Positions 18,131-35,063 of a stretch of DNA of 64,000 nt are shown here, piece by piece (position 1 is the stretch's first letter; each line of letters begins with the position of its first letter). Below the pieces are notes generated by a model, which saw only the letters and a list, made by a program, of their open reading frames with translations, had not been told where the DNA came from and made no database searches. Source of the DNA: Bradyrhizobium sp. sGM-13 (GTDB lineage: Bacteria; Pseudomonadota; Alphaproteobacteria; Rhizobiales; Xanthobacteraceae); the NCBI RefSeq assembly GCF_018398875.1, contig NZ_JAGWDK010000013.1, positions 124,001 to 188,000 on the forward strand, read 5' to 3'. A program made the translations under genes and the position numbers.

Positions 18131-19936
18131 CTACTTCGAGCGCTGCATCGCCGGCTTCTCGGTCGACTTCTTCGCCACGCTGAGGTTCTGCGCGGTGTTG
18201 ATCACCGCGATATGCGTCAGCGCCTGCGGGAAATTGCCGGTCTGGCGACGGGCCACCGTATCGTACTCTTCGGCCAAGAGGCCGAGGTCGTTCGCGACCG
18301 CGACGACGCGAGCGAACAACTCCTGCGCCTTGCCGAATTCGCCAGCCAGCACATACGCGTCCGCAAGCCAAAGCGTGCAGGCGAGGAACGCACCTTCGGC
18401 CGGCTGTTTCTCCGCCGGGACTTCCCGCGGGTCGTGCCGCAGCACAAAACCGTCCTGCATCAGATGCTGTTCGACCGCGACAAGCGTACCGCGCACGCGA
18501 GGGTCGTCCGGCGGTAGAAATCCCACTGACGGCAGCAACAGGATGCTCGCGTCGAGCATTTTCGAGCCGTATGACTCGACGAACGCGTTCAGCTCAGGGT
18601 CAAAGCCCTTCGCGCAGACGTCGGCGTGGATGGCGTCGCGCAGCACCCGCCACTTCACAAGCGGCGCCTTGAAGCCGAACATCTCGGCGCTCTTGATACC
18701 GCGGTCGAACGCGACCCAGGTCATCACCTTCGACGACACATAATGCTTGCCCGCGCCGCGGCGCTCCCAGATGCCGTGGTCCGGATGATCCCACCGCCCG
18801 GCGAGGTGCTGCAGCACCGCGCATTCCAGCGCCCAGCTCGTTTCATCCATTTCGAGCTTGGCCACACGCCACTGGTGAAAGGCGTCGATCAATTCACCGT
18901 AGACGTCGAGCTGCAGTTGCGCATGCGCGGCGTTGCCGATCCGCACGGGACGTGCGCCTTCATAGCCGGGCAGCCAGGTAGCCTCCCATTCCAGGAGACG
19001 GCGGTTGCCCATGATGCCGTACATGATCTGCATGTTGGCGGGAGAACCCGCCGCCGCCCGCAACAGCCAATGGTGCCAGGCAGAAGCTTCCTCGGTATAG
19101 CCCGAGTTCATCAACGCCAGCAGCGTGAAGGCGGCGTCGCGCAGCCAACAGAAGCGATAATCCCAATTCCTGGCGCCGCCGAGCTTTTCAGGCAGCGAGG
19201 TCGTCGGCGCAGCGACGATGCCGCCGGTCGGGGCGTAGGTCTGCGCCTTCAGCGTGATCAGCGAGCGCATCACGAGAGCTCGGTATTCGCCCTCATAGGT
19301 GCAACGGTTGCTCCACTCGGTCCAGAACGCTTCGGTATCCTGCAAGGCATAAGCAGGATCGATCGGCTTGGGCACCGGCAGATGCGAAGGGCCGTAGGTG
19401 AGCACGAAGGGGACGGTATCGCCCTCGCCGACCTCGAAATCGGCGACCGTCGTGAGGTCTTCCCCGCGCGTTTCCACCGGGGTGCGCAACACCGTCATGT
19501 CCTGTCCGCAAATAGCGAGCAGGGCGGAGCCGTCCTCGGTCTTCTTGACCCAGGGAATATCGGTGCCGAAGCCGAAGCGGATGACAAGCTGCATGTGCAT
19601 CCTGACCCGGCCGCGAAGGCCGCGCACCAACCGAACCACATCGGAGGCGTTGCCGCGCGGCGGCATGAAGTCGATCAGCTCGACCGCGCCGTCAGCGGTC
19701 TCGAACCGCGTCTGCAGGATCAGGGTGTCGCCCCAATAGTTGCGCGAGGTGCCGGTGACTTCCTCCACCGGTGCGATCAGCCAGCGGCCGTGCTTGTGGG
19801 TACCGAGAAGGGCTGCAAAGCAGGCGTCGGAATCGAAGGCCGGCCAGCATAGCCAGTCGATCGATCCGTCACGGCCGACCAGTGCCGCGGTCTCGCAATC
19901 GCCGATCAACCCATAGTCTTCGATCCGGCACGACAA
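18131..19936 (-). CDS. Glycoside hydrolase family 15 protein (glucoamylase/trehalase-like)
   Basis: 601 residues. It has the bacterial GH15 pattern: RIEDYGLIGDCETAALVGRD and GSIDWLCWPAFDSDACF at the N-terminus, then the (alpha/alpha)6 barrel from about residue 230 with GGARNWDYRFCWLRDAAFTL. Bacterial relatives include glucoamylase-like enzymes and the mycobacterial trehalase; the trehalose genes next door make trehalose or maltodextrin plausible substrates. No signal peptide, so cytoplasmic. The start is a TTG: a TGA lies three codons before it in frame, and the only codons between are two ATC. It lies 72 nt downstream of malQ on the same strand. Confidence 0.85.
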   Translation of the reverse strand: MSCRIEDYGLIGDCETAALVGRDGSIDWLCWPAFDSDACFAALLGTHKHGRWLIAPVEEVTGTSRNYWGDTLILQTRFETADGAVELIDFMPPRGNASDVVRLVRGLRGRVRMHMQLVIRFGFGTDIPWVKKTEDGSALLAICGQDMTVLRTPVETRGEDLTTVADFEVGEGDTVPFVLTYGPSHLPVPKPIDPAYALQDTEAFWTEWSNRCTYEGEYRALVMRSLITLKAQTYAPTGGIVAAPTTSLPEKLGGARNWDYRFCWLRDAAFTLLALMNSGYTEEASAWHHWLLRAAAGSPANMQIMYGIMGNRRLLEWEATWLPGYEGARPVRIGNAAHAQLQLDVYGELIDAFHQWRVAKLEMDETSWALECAVLQHLAGRWDHPDHGIWERRGAGKHYVSSKVMTWVAFDRGIKSAEMFGFKAPLVKWRVLRDAIHADVCAKGFDPELNAFVESYGSKMLDASILLLPSVGFLPPDDPRVRGTLVAVEQHLMQDGFVLRHDPREVPAEKQPAEGAFLACTLWLADAYVLAGEFGKAQELFARVVAVANDLGLLAEEYDTVARRQTGNFPQALTHIAVINTAQNLSVAKKSTEKPAMQRSK

Positions 19937-20008
19937 GATGATTCACCGCCAGAACGGAATGGCATTTCTTCCAATCGTCATCCCGCTCTGCCTTCCTCCT
20001 CGAACTCA

Positions 20009-21955
20009 TCAGATCGCGGCGCGCGACCGCTCATGGGTTGCCGCCTTGAGTGCGGCGATGTCGACCGTGGACGTCATCTCCTCGATCGACACCGGAAGCC
20101 GCCGCCGCCAGTTCGGATGCTCGTTGACGGTACCGGGGATGTTGGGCTGGTCGACCACCCCGAGCAGATCCTCCAGCGAGACCGCGAGCAGCCGCGACTT
20201 GGTCCGCGCCAGGAAATTCGCAACCGAATAGAGATCGTTGCGGTAGATGGCGTGATGCCGCAGCACGTCGTCCAGCATGGCAAGTGCGTGCCAGCGCGCC
20301 TCGTCGCTCTCGCCCGGATCGATCCCGAGCGAGCGCTTCAGCTTGAGATCGCCGAACGAGCGCCAGCCGGCATAGGTCGAGAGATCATGGGTGTTGAAGG
20401 TGACGAGCGCGTTGGTCAGGTAATGATCGATGCTGCGGAACGATCCGTGGTCGTCGCGCTCGAACATCATCACGAGATACGACCAGATGCCCCAATCGGC
20501 GATCTGGTCGCGAAAGCCTTCCGGCACAGTGCCGAGATCTTCGCCGATCACGACGCAGCGCTGCGTGAGGCTTTCCAGCGCGGTCACCGCGAGCAGCGCC
20601 TCGAACGGCATCTGCACATAGACGCCGTCGCGTGCGGTGAAGCCTTGCGGCACCAGATAGAGCCGCTTCAGCCCGAGCACATGGTCGAGCCGGATCGCAC
20701 CGGCGTGCCGCATCGAGGCGCGCAGCATGTCGCGATATGGCGCAAAGGACTGCCGCTCGAGCCCTGCCGCATTGAAGCCGGCAAGGCCCCAGGTCTGGCC
20801 GGCGGTGTTGAGCGGATCGGGTGGCGCGCCGACGCCGAGATGGCGTGAGATCGCGACCTGTTCGTTCCAGGCATCGAACCCGTCGGCCTGCACGCCGACC
20901 GCAACGTCGAGATAGAGCCCGACCTTCATGCCAAGCTTCTTCGCCAGATCGCTGGCCGCGCCGAGCTGCCGGTCTGCGGTCCATTGCACAAATTCGACGA
21001 ATTCGATCTCACCGGCGTCCGGGCCTTGGCGCAAGGCGGCGCATCTGGCGTCGTCCGGCTGCCGCCACTCTTCTGGCCATTCCCACCACGGCTTGCCGAA
21101 TTTGTTCCGGAGTACCTCGAAGCAGGCAAAATGCGACAGCAAGGTACCGCACTCGGTACGGAATTTGTCGAAATCCTGTCGGCGGGTCGGGTTGGCATTG
21201 GCCTTGAAGGCAGCAAAGGCGGAGCGAAGCGCACGCCATTTCAAACCGGCGACACTGACATAATCGACGACGTCGCCCGCCCGCAACGGCGCCAGCGCCT
21301 CGCTTGTTTCGGAATCGAGCCGATATTCGGGAATCTTTTCAACGTCGATATAGAGCGCGTTGAGAAACAACCGGCTGTTTGGCGAATACGGGCTGCAATC
21401 GCCCGGGCGATCGTCGAACAGGGTATGCAAGGGATTGAGGCCGACGCCGTCGGCCCCGAGATGGTCGGCGAGTTTGATCAGGCTTGCGAGGTCGGTGAAG
21501 TCGCCCATGCCCCAATTGCGCGCCGAGCGGACGCCGTAAAGCTGGGCCGCGAGCAGCCAGCAGCGGTCGAACTCGCCGCCAAACGCCCGTTCCGGCGCCG
21601 AAATCAGCGGCACATCCTCGACTCTCGCGGCATCGCTCACCTGCAGCCGGTAGATGCCGAGCGGCAGGTCTCTGGGCCAGTCGATGGCATGATCCGAGCT
21701 CTCGCCCTTGGCGATAACTCCTGAATCCGCAACGATTTTCCACTCCGCCGGGAGCGTGGCTGTGGGGAGTTCGGTTCGCGACGGCCGTCCGGACCGGACC
21801 ACGACCGGGTGGCCGACTAGTGGTCCCGGCGCCTGCGGCGGCAGGGCATCCAGGATTATTTTGAGGGCGGCCGCGTCTGTCACACGGCGATTACCCTGAC
21901 CATCCAGGAATTCGGTTTGAATTCCCAGGGCTTTAGCTTGAGCGAAAAGATCCAT
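20009..21955 (-). CDS. malQ: 4-alpha-glucanotransferase (amylomaltase, GH77)
   Basis: 648 residues from the ATG at 21955 (MDLFAQAKALGIQTEFLDG). Diagnostic GH77 stretches are NWGMGDFTDLASLIKLADHL, SPYSPNSRLFLNALYIDVE, IRLDHVLGL (nucleophile Asp) and VIGEDLGTVPEGF (acid/base Glu). It transfers glucan segments between maltodextrins and links glycogen debranching products to glucose. The frame stays open to 22069, but that extension enters the divergent treS promoter region and is not family-like. It is divergent from treS (139 nt apart) and followed by the GH15 gene. Confidence 0.92.
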   Translation of the reverse strand: MDLFAQAKALGIQTEFLDGQGNRRVTDAAALKIILDALPPQAPGPLVGHPVVVRSGRPSRTELPTATLPAEWKIVADSGVIAKGESSDHAIDWPRDLPLGIYRLQVSDAARVEDVPLISAPERAFGGEFDRCWLLAAQLYGVRSARNWGMGDFTDLASLIKLADHLGADGVGLNPLHTLFDDRPGDCSPYSPNSRLFLNALYIDVEKIPEYRLDSETSEALAPLRAGDVVDYVSVAGLKWRALRSAFAAFKANANPTRRQDFDKFRTECGTLLSHFACFEVLRNKFGKPWWEWPEEWRQPDDARCAALRQGPDAGEIEFVEFVQWTADRQLGAASDLAKKLGMKVGLYLDVAVGVQADGFDAWNEQVAISRHLGVGAPPDPLNTAGQTWGLAGFNAAGLERQSFAPYRDMLRASMRHAGAIRLDHVLGLKRLYLVPQGFTARDGVYVQMPFEALLAVTALESLTQRCVVIGEDLGTVPEGFRDQIADWGIWSYLVMMFERDDHGSFRSIDHYLTNALVTFNTHDLSTYAGWRSFGDLKLKRSLGIDPGESDEARWHALAMLDDVLRHHAIYRNDLYSVANFLARTKSRLLAVSLEDLLGVVDQPNIPGTVNEHPNWRRRLPVSIEEMTSTVDIAALKAATHERSRAAI

Positions 21956-22094
21956 TCGGCACGTACTTTGCACGCAAACATCAAACCGATGTCGCGAAAT
22001 TGTCCAATTACGGGAAGGAGATAGACCGTGTCTAACGTTCGGGCCCGCCAACGGTTCCCCTGGAACCAAAGCAAGCCGAGCGGCTTCTATCTCT

Positions 22095-27691
<5,597 letters not shown>

Positions 27692-27694
27692 CGC

Positions 27695-29766
<2,072 letters not shown>

Positions 29767-29770
<4 letters not shown>

Positions 29771-31518
29771 ATGACCGGCAATTCGGCCCGCTTCTGACAA
29801 ACTACGGCACGCGGTTTCGGCTGTGGGCACCGGCGGCCAAACGCGTCGAGGTGATGCTGGAGCAGCCTCACGCGATGAGGCGCGGCGAGGACGGCTGGTT
29901 CACGGCCGATATTGCCGGCGTCAAGGCCGGCGCACGCTACAAATTCCGCATCGATGACGAACTCGATGTCCCCGATCCAGCTTCGCTGTTTCAGCCCGAG
30001 GACGTTTTCGGCCCGAGCGAAGTGATCGACCATGACAGCTATCGGTGGCGCGCCGCCGACTGGCGCGGGCGTCTATGGCAGGAGGCCGTCATCGTCGAGG
30101 CCCATGTCGGCACCTTCACTCGGGAAGGCAGCTATCGCGCCATGATCGACAGACTTGACCATCTCGTAGCCACCGGCATCACCGCATTGGAATTGATGCC
30201 GCTGGCGGATTTCGCCGGCTCCCGCAACTGGGGCTATGACGGCGTCTTGTGGTACGCACCCGACAGCTCCTATGGCCGCCCCGAAGATCTCAAGGCGCTG
30301 ATCGATGAGGCGCACCTGCGCGGGCTGATGGTGATACTTGACGTCGTCTACAACCATTTCGGCCCCGAGGGAAATTATCTCGGCCGCTATGCGCCCTCCT
30401 TCTTCACCGAAGCCCACACGCCATGGGGTAGTGCGATCGACTATCGCGTCGGGCAAGTCCGTGCCTTTGCGATCGAGAACGCACTCTCCTGGCTGCGCGA
30501 CTACCGCTTCGACGGGCTGCGGCTCGATGCCGTCAACTCGATCGTTGAACCGGGCGGGCTGTCGCTGCTGCACGATATCAGCGCCGCTGCCGGCCAATTG
30601 GCCGCAGAAACCGGCCGGCACATTCACCTCGTGCTGGAGAACGGCGACAACCGCGCCAGCATCCTGGATTCCGTCCAAGATCCTCCACAAGGCAAATACC
30701 GCGCGCAATGGAACGACGATTACCATCACGCCTGGCGCGTGCTGATGACCGGCGAGAAGCAGGGCTATTATGGCGATTACCAGCGCGCGCCGAGATCGGA
30801 TATCGCCCGCTCGCTGTCATCCGGTTTCGTCTACCAGGGCGAGCCATCGGCTTTTCGCGGCGTCAGGCGTGGTGAGCCAAGCGGCCATCTCGCGCCGACC
30901 GCCTTCATCAACTTCCTGCAGAACCACGACCAGATCGGCAATCGTGCGCTGGGCGACCGGCTAGAAGGCAACGCCGACGCGCGGATGATCGAGGCGGCGC
31001 TTCAGATCCTGCTGATCGCGCCTCACATCCCCATGCTGTTCATGGGCGAAGAATGGGGCTCGACGGTCCCCTTCCCGTTTTTCTGCGATTTCGGCGGCGA
31101 ACTCGCCGACGCGGTTCGGAAGGGCCGCCGCATCGAATTGGCCTGGGCCTATGCGGAATATGGTGATGAAGTCCCCGACGCGCTGGCCGCTTCGACCCGC
31201 GATTCCGCCGTTCTCGACTGGGATGGCCGCGACGCTCCGGCGGGGCGGAAACGCCTGACCATGGTGCGAAACCTATTGCAGGTCCGGCGGCAGGAGATTG
31301 TACCGCGGCTGGCCGGCGCAGCTTTTGGGAAAGCAGACGCGGAAAGCAGCGGGTTGCTGACCGCCGATTGGCGCATGGGCGATGGCAGCGCGCTTCGCCT
31401 CACCGCCAACCTGTCGGAAAAGGCCGTCAGCCACGGCGAAGCTGCAGGAACCCTGATCTGGGGTAGCGAGTTGGGCAATAGCGTCCCGCCATGGTCGGTG
31501 CACTGGCGCATCGGATAG
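29767..31518 (+). CDS. treZ: Malto-oligosyltrehalose trehalohydrolase
   Basis: 583 residues from ATG 29767, in an ATGA overlap with glgX. The N-terminal domain TRFRLWAPAAKRVEVMLEQ is followed by NWGYDGVLWYAPDSSYGRPE, the nucleophile region FDGLRLDAVNSI and FLQNHDQIGNRALGDR. It releases free trehalose from maltooligosyl-trehalose made by TreY, the next gene. An earlier in-frame start (29479) would lie deep inside glgX. Confidence 0.94.
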
Positions 31519-31522
31519 GAAA

Positions 31523-34312
31523 ATGCCCCCGGCGATCCCGATCGCGACCTACCGCCTGCAACTGTCGGCGGATTTCGATTTCGACGCCGCCGCTTCCGTG
31601 GTGCCCTACCTGAAGGCGCTCGGCATCACCCATCTCTATGCATCGCCCTTCATGCGCGCCCGCAAGGGCAGCGCGCATGGCTACGATGTCATCGACCACG
31701 CCCAGTTCAATCCCGAGCTCGGCGGCGAATCCGGCTTCGAGCGCCTCAGCGCAGCCTTGCAGCAACACGATCTCGGGCTGATCCTGGATTTTGTGCCCAA
31801 CCATGTCGGCGTGCATTGCGACGATAATCCATGGTGGCTTGACGTGCTGGAATGGGGTCCCGCCTCGCCGCACGCGGCTTCGTTCGACATCGACTGGGAA
31901 CAATTGCCGTATCGCGCCCGCGGCGGGGTGCTGTTGCCGATCATCGGCTCGTCCTACGGTCAGGCGCTGGAAAGCGGCGAGATCGAATTACGCTATGACG
32001 CCGGCGAAGGCAGTTTTTCGGCCTGGTACTTTGAGCATCGGCTGCCGATCGCGCCGGAACGTTATGGCGAAATACTGCGGATGATCGTCAAGGAAGCGGG
32101 CGCGGAGGACAGCACGCCCGGCAGGGCCATGCTTGCGCTGGCCTCCCGCTATCAGGGGCCGCGACGCCCCAACCGCAAGGAAGCACCTGGGTTCAAAGCC
32201 GAATTGAAAGGCATCACGGGCGCCGCCGAGATCATCGCGCATGGGGTTGCAGCCTATCGGGCCGGGCCGGATCGCGCCGCTGCAACGCTGGCGCTGCATC
32301 ATCTGCTCGAACGCCAGCACTACAAGCTCGGCCACTGGCGGCTCGCTTCCAGTGACATCAATTACCGGCGCTTCTTCGATATCAACACGCTGGCGGGCCT
32401 GCGCGTCGAGGATGCCGGCACCTTCGAGGCGATCCATCGCCTGGTCAAACGGCTGATCGCGGAGGAAAAGCTTGCGGGGCTGCGGCTCGATCACATCGAC
32501 GGCCTGCGCGATCCCGTCCAGTATTTCCAGCGCCTGCGCCGGCTGATCCGCGATGGCTTTGGCGGGCGGAGCAGGCCCTTCTACGTGGTGGTCGAGAAGA
32601 TTCTCGGCGAGCACGAAAAGCTGCCGCCGTTCGCCGGCGTTCACGGCACCACCGGCTATGAGTGGCTGAACGCGATCACCCATGTGCTGACCGATGGAAG
32701 CGGCCTGGAGCCGCTCGACGAGGTCTGGCGGCAGATCAGCAACCATTCGCCAAAACTCGAACCGATTCTGCGAGATGCAAAGCGTCGCGTGCTGGAAACG
32801 CTGCTGACCAGCGAGTTCACGGTGTTGACGCGCCTCTTGGCACGGATTGCCAGCGGGCACTATTCCACCCGCGACTATTCCGCCGACGGCCTGCGGCAGG
32901 CGCTCGAACTCTACGTGCTGCACTTCCCGGTTTACCGCACCTACCTGACAGCATCGGGCCCATCCGCGCACGACCGCCAGTTGATAGCAGGGACGATCGA
33001 ACGGGCGCGCGCCGACTGGTTTGCCGCCGATGACGGCATTTTCGATTTCCTGCGCGACGCCCTGACAATGGACCTGATTAAGCCCGGACGTATCCACCAC
33101 AGCGCGCCGCGGGTGCGCCGGTTTGCCTTGAAGATGCAGCAGTTCACCGGACCGATGATGGCAAAGTCGCTGGAGGACACAACGTTCTACCGCTACCACC
33201 GCCTGCTTGCCCTCAACGAGGTCGGCGGCGACCCCGCCGCAAGGGCGGTATCCGTTGACGACTTTCACGGGATGATGGAGGCGCGCGCCAAGGAATGGCC
33301 GCATGGCATGACCGCGACTGCAACGCATGACACCAAGCGCGGCGAGGATGCCCGCGCTCGAATCCTGGCCCTATCGGAAATTGCGGGCGAATGGACCGGC
33401 ACGGTAGCCCGATGGAAACTGCTCAACGCGCCGCATCTGCTCGTCGATGGCGATCTGCGCGCGCCCTCGGCGGCGTTCGAATACATGCTGTATCAGGCGC
33501 TGGTGGGGGCATGGCAGCCGGGGGACGCTTCGTTTTTTGACCGGATGCAGGAATATGCGCTGAAGGCGGCGCGCGAGGGCAAGCAGGAAACGAGTTGGCT
33601 CAATCCCCACGCGGCCTACGAGACTGGCGTCAAGAGCTTCATCGCGAAGATCCTCGACCCCTCGCTGTCAGGCGAATTCCTGAAGTCCCTGCAGACGCTG
33701 GCGCAGCGGCTCTCGTTGCTGGGCGGCCTGAACGCGCTCAGCCAGATCACGCTAAAGGCGACGATACCGGGCGTGCCGGACTTCTATCAGGGCACGGAAC
33801 TTTGGGATTTCTCGCTGGTCGATCCCGACAACCGCCGGCCCGTCGACTTTGCCGAACGCGCAGGCCGGCTGGGTGCGGTGGAGAATCCGGATTGGGATCG
33901 GCTGGTCGAGAAGTGGCCGAGCGGTCATCTGAAGCTGGCCTGGACGCGGCATCTGCTCAAGCTTCGAACTGAGCTCGCCGATACGTTCGCAAGCGGTGAT
34001 TACGAGCCCTTGGAAGTTAGCGGACCGCGTCGCGATCATTTCATCGCGTTCGCCCGCCGGCGAGGCCGCGAGGCTGCGATCGTCGTGGTCACACGATGGT
34101 TTGCGCCGTTTACCGATGTCGGCAGACATTGGCCCGGTCCGGAGAACTACGACGCCGCGTTGAACGTCGGCGGCTACGCGATGGAAGGCTTTGCCGACGC
34201 CGATGCTGCGCAATTGCGCCTGTCAGACTTGCTGACGCATCTGCCCGTCGCAGTGCTGAAAGCAAGGTACAATAGCGCGGCACAACCCGCACCAGGGCGC
34301 CGTCGCGGCTGA
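31523..34312 (+). CDS. treY: Maltooligosyl trehalose synthase
   Basis: 929 residues, typical TreY size. The N-terminus IATYRLQLSADFDFDAAASV and SPFMRARKGSAHGYDVIDH are diagnostic; LAGLRLDHIDGLRDP carries the catalytic Asp. It turns the reducing end of a maltodextrin into a trehalosyl end by internal transglycosylation. Last gene of the operon, 4 nt after treZ; its stop lies four bases from the end of the convergent PHA-system gene. Confidence 0.95.
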   Translation: MPPAIPIATYRLQLSADFDFDAAASVVPYLKALGITHLYASPFMRARKGSAHGYDVIDHAQFNPELGGESGFERLSAALQQHDLGLILDFVPNHVGVHCDDNPWWLDVLEWGPASPHAASFDIDWEQLPYRARGGVLLPIIGSSYGQALESGEIELRYDAGEGSFSAWYFEHRLPIAPERYGEILRMIVKEAGAEDSTPGRAMLALASRYQGPRRPNRKEAPGFKAELKGITGAAEIIAHGVAAYRAGPDRAAATLALHHLLERQHYKLGHWRLASSDINYRRFFDINTLAGLRVEDAGTFEAIHRLVKRLIAEEKLAGLRLDHIDGLRDPVQYFQRLRRLIRDGFGGRSRPFYVVVEKILGEHEKLPPFAGVHGTTGYEWLNAITHVLTDGSGLEPLDEVWRQISNHSPKLEPILRDAKRRVLETLLTSEFTVLTRLLARIASGHYSTRDYSADGLRQALELYVLHFPVYRTYLTASGPSAHDRQLIAGTIERARADWFAADDGIFDFLRDALTMDLIKPGRIHHSAPRVRRFALKMQQFTGPMMAKSLEDTTFYRYHRLLALNEVGGDPAARAVSVDDFHGMMEARAKEWPHGMTATATHDTKRGEDARARILALSEIAGEWTGTVARWKLLNAPHLLVDGDLRAPSAAFEYMLYQALVGAWQPGDASFFDRMQEYALKAAREGKQETSWLNPHAAYETGVKSFIAKILDPSLSGEFLKSLQTLAQRLSLLGGLNALSQITLKATIPGVPDFYQGTELWDFSLVDPDNRRPVDFAERAGRLGAVENPDWDRLVEKWPSGHLKLAWTRHLLKLRTELADTFASGDYEPLEVSGPRRDHFIAFARRRGREAAIVVVTRWFAPFTDVGRHWPGPENYDAALNVGGYAMEGFADADAAQLRLSDLLTHLPVAVLKARYNSAAQPAPGRRRG

Positions 34313-34316
34313 TACG

Positions 34317-34628
34317 TCAGCTCTTCTTGCTCAGCAGCAACTGGCCGCGGCTGCGGATCGCGGCCTGGGCCGCTTCGGCAAAGCGCTGCAACAGCCATGG
34401 CAGCACCACTTCCACCTGCACGTGATCGTCGGCGACATCGACATGCCCCGCCGCGCCTTGCCCGAGGGCGCTCACGTGGAAGATCATGCGGTTGTCTTCC
34501 CAGCGCTCCTCGTCGACAGTTAGCATCGGTACGCTGGAAGCGGCGCGCGACAGTCCTGTCTTGAGGCGGCGCATTGCCTCCTCGCGGCCCAGACTATGCG
34601 GGATGGAAACCACGAGCGGTTTGGTCAT
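34317..34628 (-). CDS. Polyhydroxyalkanoic acid system family protein
   Basis: 103 residues. The pattern VSIPHSLGREEAMRRLKTGL, then WEDNRMIFHVSALGQGAAGHVDV and EVVLPWLLQRFAEA matches the PHA_gran_rgn family (PF09650), small proteins near polyhydroxyalkanoate granule genes. No pha genes are nearby, so a role in storage granules is inference. It stands alone on the minus strand, convergent with treY. Confidence 0.8.
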   Translation of the reverse strand: MTKPLVVSIPHSLGREEAMRRLKTGLSRAASSVPMLTVDEERWEDNRMIFHVSALGQGAAGHVDVADDHVQVEVVLPWLLQRFAEAAQAAIRSRGQLLLSKKS

Positions 34629-34792
34629 CGCTGAAAAATCCTCCCTGATCTAGCTGCATGTAATTGTACGCGGTTCGAAAGTAAGGGACGACCGTACATC
34701 GCCTCCCAGACCGGAACTTTCGTGATTCACGCTTGTTACTCTCCGCGAAGGCAGGATAGACGCACGCCCCGCTTCGGGCTCAGGAGAGATTT

Positions 34793-34957
34793 ATGTCTAT
34801 CGGCACAATCATTCTGATTATTCTCATCATCGCCCTGCTCGGTGGTTTCAGTGGCATCGGTGGCGGCCCGTTCTATGGCACCGGATATTACGGCGGCGGC
34901 GGACTGGGTCTGGTGATCGTGATCCTGTTGATCCTGCTGCTGCTCGGGAAGATCTGA
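34793..34957 (+). CDS. DUF3309 family small membrane protein
   Basis: 54 residues: two hydrophobic segments (residues 5-16 and 38-51) flank a Gly/Tyr-rich middle (GGGPFYGTGYYGGGG). This is the layout of DUF3309 proteins, which are common in rhizobia and of unknown role. CAGGAGAG lies eight bases before the ATG, a good ribosome binding site. It ends 16 nt before the palindromic repeat at 34974. Confidence 0.85.
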   Translation: MSIGTIILIILIIALLGGFSGIGGGPFYGTGYYGGGGLGLVIVILLILLLLGKI

Positions 34958-34973
34958 GCCACGCGTCGAGAAT

Positions 34974-35063
34974 CGTAGGGTGGGCAAAGGCGCACCTGCG
35001 CCGTGCCCACCTTTCTTGTTGAGATAAAGATGGTGGGCACGATGTCGCTTTGCCCGCCCTACA
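34974..35063. repeat. Palindromic intergenic repeat overlapping the ligD stop codon
   Basis: Outer arms CGTAGGGTGGGCAAAG (34974 on) and CTTTGCCCGCCCTAC (to 35062) pair, with an inner pair GTGCCCACC/GGTGGGCAC. It is related to the element at 18001-18083. The ligD stop codon (35059-35061 on the minus strand) lies within the right arm. Confidence 0.88.

Noticed and set aside
18626..19852. 408-residue open frame antisense to the GH15 gene
   Set aside because: The GH15 protein is clearly the real product; the antisense translation has no motif or ribosome site.
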